Origin: an uncultured Propionibacteriaceae bacterium
Lineage (GTDB): Bacteria; Actinomycetota; Actinomycetes; Propionibacteriales; Propionibacteriaceae
Length of the DNA: 15,294 nucleotides
NCBI GenBank assembly: GCA_936924635.1
Contig: CAKZHP010000124.1
Span: 1 to 15,294 of the forward strand
Direction of reading: 5' to 3'
Shown here: one piece after another, positions 7,878 through 13,953 of the stretch
How the letters are laid out: each line of letters opens with the position of its first letter
How positions within the stretch are numbered: the first letter of the stretch is position 1
Program-made: the position numbers and the translations under genes
The notes under the pieces: generated by a model
Database searches by the model: none
Seen by the model: only the letters and a program-made list of their open reading frames with translations
What the model was told of the DNA's origin: nothing

Positions 7878-8171
7878 TCAGGCGGTCGCAGCGCGACGTG
7901 CCTGGGAGTGGGCGGCGGTCAGCCGCGCATCAGCCTCGGCGGCCGCCCCTTCGGTGAGCCCCAGCGACTCGCGCAGCTCGGTCTCCCGCTCGCTCATGGC
8001 ACTCGTGAGGGTGCCGAAGAAGGAGCGCGCCTGCCCCGCGACGTCGTTGGCCTTGGCGGCGGCCTGCTCCTGCATGCCCGCGGGAGTGGCCTTGCGCAGC
8101 AGCTCCTGGCCTTTGATGACGACCACGACGGCGACGGCCGCACCCACGGTGAACCAGATCACACGCTTCAC
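7878..8171 (-). CDS. DUF6167-like small membrane protein
   Basis: A 97-residue protein of unknown function. It has one N-terminal membrane segment (residues about 4-20, VIWFTVGAAVAVVVVIK) followed by a charged, Ala-rich, helix-prone tail with a phasin-like look (AAAKANDVAGQARSFFGTL). Position and make-up match the DUF6167 proteins found next to alaS and a DUF948 protein in Actinobacteria. The start is GTG at 8169-8171, only 2 bp after the DUF948 stop, with GAGAGGGA in the end of that gene as ribosome site. Conserved linkage with alaS suggests shared expression rather than a tRNA role. The family assignment rests on context and composition. Confidence 0.8.
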   Translation of the reverse strand: MKRVIWFTVGAAVAVVVVIKGQELLRKATPAGMQEQAAAKANDVAGQARSFFGTLTSAMSERETELRESLGLTEGAAAEADARLTAAHSQARRAATA

Positions 8172-8173
8172 GG

Positions 8174-8557
8174 CTACTTCTTCCCTCTCGCCGAGGCGAC
8201 GGCCCGGCGGACGCCGTACGAGAACGCCGAGATCTTCACCAGCGGGCCGGCGATCGTGGAGGCGACCAGGTTGGAGAGTTGCGAGGCGTCGTTGGCCACG
8301 TTGCTGGCGTGCCCGGAGACCTTGGCCACGTCCTCGGTCACGGTGCCCAGCTTCACCAGCTCGGTGTTGATGCCGGTGACCGTGCCCTTGGCCTCCTGCA
8401 GCAGCGGTGTGGTGCCGTCAGCGAGGTCCCTCACCGCTCGGGTGGCCTCGTCGATCGTCTTGCCGAACTTGATGATCGGCACGGCGATGACGCCCACCAG
8501 CAGGAGAAGCGCCAAGGCGGCGATGAGGCCGGCGATGCCGCCGAGAGTCACGTCCAT
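8174..8557 (-). CDS. DUF948 domain-containing membrane protein
   Basis: A 127-residue protein with a hydrophobic segment at about 8-31 (IAGLIAALALLLLVGVIAVPIIKF) and then a long amphipathic helix rich in Thr, Val, Asn and Asp (TTPLLQEAKGTVTGINTEL), as in DUF948 proteins, which resemble the membrane-stalk region of chemoreceptors. The C-terminus is basic (YGVRRAVASARGKK), suggesting a cytoplasmic tail. Function is unknown. It is the first gene of the minus-strand run leading into DUF6167, alaS, ruvX and mltG. The ATG at 8555-8557 has AGGA five bases upstream. Start and family are both well supported by the conserved neighbourhood. Confidence 0.85.
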   Translation of the reverse strand: MDVTLGGIAGLIAALALLLLVGVIAVPIIKFGKTIDEATRAVRDLADGTTPLLQEAKGTVTGINTELVKLGTVTEDVAKVSGHASNVANDASQLSNLVASTIAGPLVKISAFSYGVRRAVASARGKK

Positions 8558-8592
8558 GACCGTCCTAGATGTCGGAGTCGAAGATCGGGGTC

Positions 8593-8622
8593 AGCCTAGT
8601 GCGCTGCCACCGAGCCGGACAC
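8593..8622 (-). promoter_or_regulatory. Possible promoter for the DUF948-alaS operon
   Basis: On the minus strand, GTGTCC (8617-8622) and TAGGCT (8593-8598) are separated by 18 bp and lie about 36-65 bp ahead of the DUF948 ATG. The -10 fits TAnnnT; the -35 matches only half of TTGACA. This is the 109-bp divergent region shared with the beta-galactosidase gene, for which TACGGT (plus, 8632-8637) is an even weaker -10 candidate with no clear -35. Confidence 0.3.
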
Positions 8623-8666
8623 CAACCACATTACGGTGGGGGGACCCGGAGGAGACGAGGAGTCCG

Positions 8667-10649
8667 ATGTACTACGGCGGCGACTACAACCCCGAGCAGT
8701 GGAGCCCTGAGGTCTGGCGCGAGGACGTACGGCTGATGCGGGAGGCCGGGGTCACCTACGTCTCGCTGGGCATCTTCGCCTGGGCCAGGTTGCAGCCCGC
8801 CGAGGGCGAGCACGACTTCACATGGCTCGACGAGGTGCTGGGCCTGCTGCACGAGGGCGGCATCGCGGTCAACCTCGCCACCGCTACCGCGTCACCACCG
8901 GCGTGGGCCGTGCAGGCCTACCCCGACATCTTGCCGGTGGACCGTTACCTTCGACCGCTGGAGCAGGGCAGCCGTCAGCACTTCTCGCCGTGCTCGCCGT
9001 CGTACAAGCGGTTGGCCTCCGACCTGGTGCGCGCCCTCGGCGAGCGCTACAAGGACCACCCCGCAGTGGTGATGTGGCACGTCAACAACGAGTACGGCTG
9101 CCACGTCAAGGAGGACTTCTCCCCGCAGGCCCAGGCAGAGTTCCGGGTCTGGCTGGAGGACCGCTACGGCGACATCGAAGGCCTCAACCGGGCCTGGGGG
9201 ACGCCGTTCTGGGGTCAGCTCTACACCGCCTTCGAGCAGGTCGTGATCCCGAATGCCACCCCGAGCGTGCCCAACACCTCGGCCGTGCTGGACGCCAAGC
9301 GGTTCTTCTCCGACCAGCTGCTCGGGCTGTACACGATGGAGCGCGACGTGCTGCGCCGGGCCGGCTGCCGGCAGCCGATCTCCACCAACTTCATGGGCGG
9401 CAGCTCGCCGGTCGACTACTGGCGCTGGGCGCAGGAGGTGGACCTGGTCTGGGACGACTGCTACCCCGACCCCCACGACCCGCAGTCCTTCCGTTCGGCC
9501 GCTCTCACCCGAGACCTGATGCGCTCCCTGGGCGGCGGCAAGCCCTGGCTCCTGATGGAGCAGGCACCGAGCGCGGTCAACTGGCGCGAGCACAACGCGT
9601 CGAAGCGACCCGGCCAGATGGCTGCGTGGTCGATGCAGGCGGTCGGCCGCGGCGCCGACGGGATCTGTTTCTTCCAGTGGCGCCAGGCGCGGCACAACTT
9701 CGAGAAGTACCACTCGGCGATGCTCCCCCACGGCGGGACCGGGACGCGCACGTTCGAGGAGGTCTGCGCGCTCGGGCGCGACCTGGCCGCGCTGCCCGAG
9801 CTGGGCGAGTCGCACGACGCCCGGATCGCCATGGTCTTCGAGTACGACGGCCTGTGGGCGCTGCAGACCCAGGGTCTGCCCACGGCGGCCCTGAGCTACG
9901 TCGAGCTCTGCCTCGGCTGGTACGGGGCCCTGCACGCGCAGCACCACCAGGTGGACATGGTGCAGACCACGTCAGACCTCGGTGCGTACGACCTCGTCAT
10001 CGCCCCTAGCCTCTACCTGCTCACCGAGGCCGGCGCGGCCAACCTGCTGGGCTTCGCGGAGCGGGGCGGGACGCTGGTCACCGGCGCCTTCTCCGACATC
10101 GTCGACGAGCTCGACGCCGTGCGCATCGGCGGGTACGGGACGCTGCTCGGGGCGGCATCCGGCTACCGCCAGCGGGAGGTGCACGGGCTGATGCCTGTGG
10201 GCTCGGGGGGGCCGGGCGAGCAGACCGCACGCTTCTCCTCCCCCGCCGGCGACCTCACCGGCACCACCGTGATCGACGAGCTGGAGGTCACCGGGGCCGA
10301 GGTGCTGGGCACCTTCACCGAGGGCATCGCGGCCGGCTACCCGGCGCTCACCCGGGCCCAGCACGGCGAGGGGACGATCGTCCATGTGTGCTCGGTGCCC
10401 GACGCCGACGGCCACGACGCCCTGGTGCGCTGGGTCACGGCCGAGGCCGGGGTGGCGCCCGTGATCGAAAGCGACGACCCGCTGGTGGAGGCCGCCCGCC
10501 GCGGCGAGGTGGTCACCCTCATCAACCACTCGGCGACCGACACGGTGGAGGTGGCGGTGGCGGGCGAGAACGTGCTGACCGGCGAGCAGGTCACCTCGGT
10601 GACGCTGGCACCGTTCGCGTACGCGCTCGTGCGGACCGCCGGGGCCTGA
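8667..10649 (+). CDS. Beta-galactosidase, glycoside hydrolase family 42
   Basis: A cytoplasmic retaining beta-galactosidase of 660 residues, no signal peptide. The TIM-barrel part spans about 1-378 and opens with YYGGDYNPEQW. The acid/base Glu142 is in WHVNNEYGCH and the nucleophile Glu298 is in PWLLMEQAPSAVNWR, both intact. A trimerisation-type domain begins near 379 (ARIAMVFEYDGLWAL), and a small C-terminal beta domain closes from about 598. It has Cys109 and Cys145, but the further cysteine cluster that binds zinc in some GH42 enzymes is missing after NEYGC. The ATG at 8667 follows GGAGGAG (8648-8654) and GAGGAG (8657-8662); the open frame upstream of it is antisense to the DUF genes. It stands alone, divergent from the alaS operon, with no sugar transporter or intact regulator beside it. 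Substrate could be galactosides or galacto-oligosaccharides; arabinosidase activity also occurs in the family. Confidence 0.95.
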   Translation: MYYGGDYNPEQWSPEVWREDVRLMREAGVTYVSLGIFAWARLQPAEGEHDFTWLDEVLGLLHEGGIAVNLATATASPPAWAVQAYPDILPVDRYLRPLEQGSRQHFSPCSPSYKRLASDLVRALGERYKDHPAVVMWHVNNEYGCHVKEDFSPQAQAEFRVWLEDRYGDIEGLNRAWGTPFWGQLYTAFEQVVIPNATPSVPNTSAVLDAKRFFSDQLLGLYTMERDVLRRAGCRQPISTNFMGGSSPVDYWRWAQEVDLVWDDCYPDPHDPQSFRSAALTRDLMRSLGGGKPWLLMEQAPSAVNWREHNASKRPGQMAAWSMQAVGRGADGICFFQWRQARHNFEKYHSAMLPHGGTGTRTFEEVCALGRDLAALPELGESHDARIAMVFEYDGLWALQTQGLPTAALSYVELCLGWYGALHAQHHQVDMVQTTSDLGAYDLVIAPSLYLLTEAGAANLLGFAERGGTLVTGAFSDIVDELDAVRIGGYGTLLGAASGYRQREVHGLMPVGSGGPGEQTARFSSPAGDLTGTTVIDELEVTGAEVLGTFTEGIAAGYPALTRAQHGEGTIVHVCSVPDADGHDALVRWVTAEAGVAPVIESDDPLVEAARRGEVVTLINHSATDTVEVAVAGENVLTGEQVTSVTLAPFAYALVRTAGA

Positions 10650-10655
10650 GGCCCA

Positions 10656-10690
10656 CGGCGGCAGGTGCCGCCGCGCCGAGGACTCCTCGG
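10656..10690 (+). terminator. Tandem hairpins after the beta-galactosidase gene
   Basis: Seven bases past the stop codon, CGGCGGC-AGGT-GCCGCCG (10656-10673) can form a perfect 7-bp stem with a 4-nt loop. Directly after it, CCGAG-GACTC-CTCGG (10676-10690) can form a second stem. Neither is followed by a T-run, so this is not a classical intrinsic terminator, though U-less tandem hairpins are often proposed as terminators in actinobacteria. Structure is seen; function is inferred. Confidence 0.45.
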
Positions 10691-10721
10691 TAGCCGTGAT
10701 GTGGCCGCGGCCGGAGCCGAT

Positions 10722-10735
10722 TGAACACATGTTCA
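10722..10735. promoter_or_regulatory. Palindrome TGAACA-CA-TGTTCA, possible operator
   Basis: Two perfect 6-bp arms separated by 2 bp, in a local AT-richer pocket. The size and symmetry suit a dimeric regulator, for example a TetR-type protein. It is followed after 8 bp by a second, longer palindrome. No intact gene starts next to it: it is about 75 bp past the beta-galactosidase stop and about 150 bp past the end of a decayed minus-strand gene. Confidence 0.4.
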
Positions 10736-10739
10736 GTCG

Positions 10740-10767
10740 GGACGGAAGCGAAATTTCGCTTCCATCC
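10740..10767. promoter_or_regulatory. Perfect 20-bp palindrome, possible operator
   Basis: GGAAGCGAAATTTCGCTTCC (10744-10763) is its own reverse complement over all 20 bases. Beyond one mismatched pair, two further base pairs and a G-C match on each side extend it to 10740-10767. It stands out against the 70%-GC background with an AAATTT centre. As RNA it would give a 7-bp stem with a 6-nt loop and no U-run, so an operator is more likely than a terminator. The centre is A-T rather than the CG usual for LacI-type operators. No bound regulator can be named. Confidence 0.5.
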
Positions 10768-10883
10768 GCGCCAAACCCTTGCTAGGTCGGCCTCACCTCA
10801 GCGGCCTGACGATCGCCCCCCTGGATGCGGCCCAGGATCACCACAGCGCGCCGCGCATCGTGCTGACCCACTCCCTGCCGTGG

Positions 10884-11250
10884 TCAGTCACGCTCGCCGA
10901 GCCCGGCATAGGTGATGGCCCGCAGGACTCGTTCGGGTTGGCCCGTGGCCGAGCCCGGCCCGGTGCCACACGTGGGAGAGCACGAGCAGCCCGAGCCAGG
11001 TGAGGACGGCGGCCAGCAGGCTCGCCGCGGCCCCCAGCCCGAGAAGGCCGAACCCCCACCCGAGGCCCAGCGTGGCGAGAACCAGCGACTCGGCGAGATA
11101 GACCAACAGGCTCATACGACCGTCCGACTCGACCCATCGCACCCAGCTGAGCCGCGGCTGCAGAACGGCTGTCGCCACCAGCCCAGCGGACATCACCGCT
11201 GCCGTCAGGAACTTCAGCACCAGCCCCAGACACCGATGGTCCTCATCTGC
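10884..11250 (-). pseudogene. DUF418-family membrane protein, 5'-truncated and frameshifted
   Basis: The C-terminal part of a DUF418 protein is recognisable on the minus strand. Hydrophobic helices LTAAVMSAGLVATAVLQ and LVLATLGLGWGFGLLGLG lie around the family's conserved GRMSL-x-x-YL-x-x-S segment (here GRMSLLVYLAES). The usual ending with GP-x-E and a final ITY follows, but in a different frame: after WHRAGLGHGP the reading must shift near 10935-10946 (one extra base) to continue as ERVLRAITYAGLGERD, ending at TGA 10884-10886. Homology fades upstream at about 11235-11250, so most of the gene's 5' part is gone. DUF418 proteins are multi-pass membrane proteins of unclear function. The frameshift alone could be a sequencing error, but the missing 5' end makes this a remnant. 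Boundaries are approximate at the right. Confidence 0.7.
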
Positions 11251-11354
11251 CCCGGGCCCGAGCGCCAGCCACCGGAGACGGCCTGCAGAGGCAGCCCCAC
11301 CCCGAGCCCCCGGCAAGCACCCGCCGCCACTGCTGGGCGTGGGAGTCGAGCCCC
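11251..11354. other. Junction between two truncated divergent genes
   Basis: About 100 bp between the point where DUF418-like coding fades (minus) and where PaaX-like coding begins (plus). No convincing coding match, promoter or repeat is seen in it. It probably holds a deletion scar plus unrecognisable remains of the 5' ends. Confidence 0.35.
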
Positions 11355-12030
11355 AGGAGCAGGCTTCTCCGACTGGTGGCCGCGGGGGCGTTCGTCGAGG
11401 TGGGGCGCGGCGGAGCCGGGGTGCTGCGGCGCACCGCGCAGGCCGACGACGAAGAACGGCACGATGCGGACTTCATCCGGTTCGCCTACGCCCAGGACGC
11501 CGGTGAGGCGGAGTGGGACGGGCGGTGGCGGCTGCTCGGGCTCACTGTCCCGGAGTCACAACAAGCGCTGCGAGACCGGGTGCGTCGCACCTTGGTCCGG
11601 CTGGGCGCCGGCCCGCTCAACCCGGGCCTGTACGTCTGGGCACATCCTTGGTAGCCGTACCTGTTGGCCGAGCTGCCGGAGGTGCCGCGGCTGCCCGGGG
11701 CGCTGACGGCCGAGACGCACTCCCTGAGCCTGAACGGCATCGAGGACCCCGCCTCGATCGCGGCGACGGTGTGGGACCTGCCGACGATCGCCGAGGGGCA
11801 CCTGGGGCTGCTGACCGCTGCGGAGCGGGCGGGATCCAGCCCGGGCGAGACGGTCCCGGCCCTGGTGGCCGAGCTCTCGTGCTGGCGCATCTGTTCTGCC
11901 TGGCGCACCAGGACGACTCGTTGCTGTCACCGGCGCTCCGGCCGCAGGACTAGGTCGGTCGTCGCGCGCGGGCAACCTTCCGCGACGCCTGGGCGAACCT
12001 GGTGCGCGGCCTGCCCGCAGACCTTCGAGC
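11355..12030 (+). pseudogene. PaaX-like transcriptional regulator, decayed
   Basis: PaaX-family proteins are winged-helix repressors, first known from phenylacetate catabolism. Here the central region is clear: a wing-like GAFVEVGRGGAGVLRRT, then WDGRWRLLGLTVPESQQALR and VRRTLVRLGAGPLNPGLYVW. The frame is broken by TAG at 11652-11654 (AHPW then stop, where a GAG Glu would fit). It resumes in the same frame with PYLLAELPEVP, and ATVWDLPTI follows. It then shifts frame near 11871-11880 to ALVLAHLFCLAHQDDSLL. A second TAG at 11951-11953 stands where the family usually has Trp, before VGRRARATFRDAWANLVRG. The N-terminal helix-turn-helix is missing. With two amber codons, a frameshift and a lost DNA-binding head, it cannot make a working regulator. 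The right boundary is approximate. Confidence 0.75.
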
Positions 12031-12273
12031 TTCACAGACGGTTCGATCTGCTCGGTCGGGTCCGACGGGACCTGGCGGCAAGAGCTCGCCCCGAGGAGGG
12101 GTCGCCCCCCAACCTCCGCGTTCGCGATGACCGCTGCAGCCTGGCGACGGTGACCTCGAGGCACGGCGGGCGAGCCGTTCAGCGGCCCGTGGTGTCGGTG
12201 GCCCTCTGGCGTGGTGGTCCGCTCCGCGTCCCTGACCGGCTCGGCCATGACGCTTCGCCCACCGGCCCCGGGA
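12031..12273. other. Non-coding stretch between decayed regulator and rarA
   Basis: About 240 bp. Open frames exist on both strands but look like high-GC shadow sequence with Arg/Pro/Gly/Ser-rich products and no recognisable motif. It may include the unreadable end of the PaaX-like remnant. I see no promoter, tRNA or strong terminator here. Confidence 0.5.
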
Positions 12274-13626
12274 TCAGGTGCGGTCGCGCCCCAGGAGCTG
12301 CTCGATGACCTGGAGTCGCTCGGCGATCTGCGCCTCGTTGCCGTGGTCGGTCGGCTCGTAGTACCGGGCCGCCACCAGCTCGTCGGGCAGGTACTGCTGG
12401 CGCGCGACCCCGTGCGGCTGGTCGTGGGCGTAGAGGTAGCCCTTGCCGTGCCCCAGCTTCTCCGCCCCGGAGTAGTGGGCGTCGCGCAGATGGGACGGTA
12501 CCAGGCCGATGCGGCCCTGACGCACGTCGGACATCGCGGTGTCGATGGCCTTGATGACCGCGTTCGACTTCGGCGCCGTGGCGGCGGCGATCGTCGCGTG
12601 CGCCAGGGTGAGCCGGGCCTCGGGCATGCCGATCAGCTGCACGGCCTGGGCGGCAGCGACGCAGGTCTGCAGCACCGAGGGGCCCGCCATGCCGATGTCC
12701 TCCGAGGCCACGATGATGAGGCGCCGGGCGACGAAGCGCGGGTCCTCCCCCGCCTCCAGCATCCGGGCCAGGTAGTGGAGCGCCGCCTGGACGTCGCTTC
12801 CCCGGATGCTCTTGATGAAGGCGCTGATGACGTCGTAGTGCTGGTCACCGTCGGGGTCGTAACGCACCGTGGCCTTGTCGACGGCCCGTTCCACGTCGTC
12901 GAGCTGGATCGTCGGCCGCTCCAGGGCGGCCGCGCCGGCGGCCGACTCCTCCAGGTAGGTGAGCACCCGCCGGGCGTCTCCCCCGGCCAGGCGCAGGATC
13001 GCGGCCCGGGCGTCGTCGTCCAGCGCGTACGCGCCGTTCAGACCGCGCTCGCTGGCCAGCGCCCGGTCCAGCAGCCGGGACAGGTCAGCGTCTGTGAGGG
13101 GGTTCAGGGTGAGCAGGAGGGAGCGCGACAGCAGCGGCGCGATCACCGAGAAGCTGGGGTTCTCGGTGGTGGCCGCGACGAGGGTGACGAGGCGGTTCTC
13201 GACGGCGGGCAGCAGCACGTCCTGCTGGGCCTTGCTGAAGCGGTGCACCTCGTCGACGAACAGCACCGTGGAGCGGCCGCGGGCCAGGTCGTGGCGGGCC
13301 TGGTCGATCACGGCCCGGACGTCCTTCACGCCGGCGGTGACCGCGCTGATCTCGACGAACTTCGCGCCGGAGGTGCGCGACACCACGCTGGCGATCGTGG
13401 TCTTGCCGACCCCCGGTGGGCCCCAGAGGAACACGGACATGGGCTGCCCGGCCGCCAGGCGCCGCAGCGGCGAGCCGGGCCCGAGCAGGTGCTGCTGGCC
13501 CACGATCTCGTCGACGGTCTGCGGCCGCATCCGTACGGCCAGGGGTGCGCTCGCGTGCGCGTCGGCGAGGGAGCCACCGCGGACGGGCTCGGGGGCGCTC
13601 ACCTCGCCGAACAGGTCCTCGGTCAT
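12274..13626 (-). CDS. rarA: Replication-associated recombination protein A (AAA+ ATPase)
   Basis: RarA/MgsA, related to eukaryotic WRNIP1 and clamp-loader subunits, acts at stalled replication forks. The 450-residue protein carries the AAA+ core: RMRPQTVDEIVGQQHLLG at about 32-49, Walker A GPPGVGKTT at 69-77, Walker B VLFVDE at 121-126, sensor-1 region AATTENPSF at 151-159, and the arginine-finger stretch LLSRS. The C-terminal tetramerisation part has the family-specific SAFIKSIRGSD, RRLIIVASEDIGMA and the ending segment Q-Q-Y-L-P-D-E-L. The N-terminal extension EDLF-GE is the usual Actinobacteria/Firmicutes type. ATG at 13624-13626 overlaps the abrB stop (ATGA), so the two are co-translated. 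It looks complete. Confidence 0.96.
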   Translation of the reverse strand: MTEDLFGEVSAPEPVRGGSLADAHASAPLAVRMRPQTVDEIVGQQHLLGPGSPLRRLAAGQPMSVFLWGPPGVGKTTIASVVSRTSGAKFVEISAVTAGVKDVRAVIDQARHDLARGRSTVLFVDEVHRFSKAQQDVLLPAVENRLVTLVAATTENPSFSVIAPLLSRSLLLTLNPLTDADLSRLLDRALASERGLNGAYALDDDARAAILRLAGGDARRVLTYLEESAAGAAALERPTIQLDDVERAVDKATVRYDPDGDQHYDVISAFIKSIRGSDVQAALHYLARMLEAGEDPRFVARRLIIVASEDIGMAGPSVLQTCVAAAQAVQLIGMPEARLTLAHATIAAATAPKSNAVIKAIDTAMSDVRQGRIGLVPSHLRDAHYSGAEKLGHGKGYLYAHDQPHGVARQQYLPDELVAARYYEPTDHGNEAQIAERLQVIEQLLGRDRT

Positions 13627-13853
13627 GCGTCGTCGGCGGACCGGGGGTGCTGCGCGTCGAGCACGCTGTTAGCCAGGTGCAGGAACACGTCGTTGTTGAC
13701 GATCGCCAGGCCGCGCTCGATGTCGCCGAGGATCAAGACGGTGTCACCGGGGCTGATGCCGAACAGCTCGCGCGCCTCCTTGGGGATGACGAGCTGCCCC
13801 TTGTCGCCGATCTTCGCGGTCCAGGCGTACTTCCCGTCGGTTCCCTGCGCCAT
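13623..13853 (-). CDS. AbrB/SpoVT-type DNA-binding regulator
   Basis: A 76-residue protein with a swapped-hairpin AbrB domain at about 12-45: AKIGDKGQLVIPKEARELFG, then ISPGDTVLILGD. Such proteins bind DNA as dimers or act as antitoxins; no toxin gene is adjacent, so a regulator is more likely. The C-terminal 30 residues (AIVNNDVFLHLANSVLDAQ) are helix-prone and may add oligomer contacts. ATG at 13851-13853 follows GGAGG with a 7-base gap. The stop overlaps the rarA start (ATGA). It is divergent from an ABC-2 exporter, an association common for this family, so control of its own operon and of the exporter is a reasonable guess. The exact target is unproven. Confidence 0.88.
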   Translation of the reverse strand: MAQGTDGKYAWTAKIGDKGQLVIPKEARELFGISPGDTVLILGDIERGLAIVNNDVFLHLANSVLDAQHPRSADDA

Positions 13854-13897
13854 CCCGGTGCCTCCATCAGGCAGTGCCCTGTGCGCCGCGCCCCGTC

Positions 13898-13927
13898 ATG
13901 CTACCCTCGGCAGCAATGTGCGTTCAA
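13898..13927 (-). promoter_or_regulatory. Promoter of the abrB-rarA operon
   Basis: On the minus strand TTGAAC (13922-13927) and TAGCAT (13898-13903) are spaced by 18 bp. They lie about 45 bp upstream of the abrB ATG. Both boxes are close to the sigma-70/HrdB-type consensus (TTGACA, TAnnnT), making this the best promoter in the window. For the opposite direction, TACCCT (13902-13907) overlaps it as a possible -10 for the exporter genes, without a good -35. Confidence 0.55.
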
Positions 13928-13933
13928 CCGCAC
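13918..13933. promoter_or_regulatory. Inverted repeat GTGCG-N6-CGCAC around the -35 box, possible operator
   Basis: GTGCG and CGCAC flank TTCAAC, which is the complement of the abrB-rarA -35 hexamer, so a protein bound here would cover that box. The repeat is also 21 bp ahead of the exporter ATPase GTG, within or just after its likely transcription start. On the plus strand the hairpin is followed by TTTT, so a weak attenuator is an alternative reading. Confidence 0.45.
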
Positions 13934-13953
13934 TTTTCGTACTGGAGGGTTTC

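Noticed and set aside
521..7957. Very long plus-strand open frames opposite the aro genes, mltG, ruvX and alaS
   Set aside because: They are antisense shadows caused by GC-rich third positions. Their products are Arg/Pro/Gly/His-rich with no family features, while the minus strand encodes clear enzymes throughout.
8607..8639. CCACCG...CGGTGG inverted repeat upstream of the beta-galactosidase gene
   Set aside because: Six-base GC-rich arms 21 bases apart are expected by chance in DNA of this composition.
10744..10763. LacI-family operator for the beta-galactosidase gene
   Set aside because: It lies downstream of that gene rather than at its promoter, and the palindrome centre is A-T rather than the CG usual for LacI-type sites.
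10721..11003. Small plus-strand open frames just after the palindromes
   Set aside because: No good ribosome site, Arg-rich products and overlap with the DUF418 remnant on the other strand. No family recognised.
11652..11953. Amber codon readthrough or recoding (for example pyrrolysine) in the PaaX-like gene
   Set aside because: A frameshift between the two TAG codons and the missing N-terminal domain show decay; no recoding signal is visible.
13623..13853. AbrB-type protein as the antitoxin of a toxin-antitoxin pair
   Set aside because: The overlapping partner is rarA, not a toxin, and no small toxin-like gene is adjacent.
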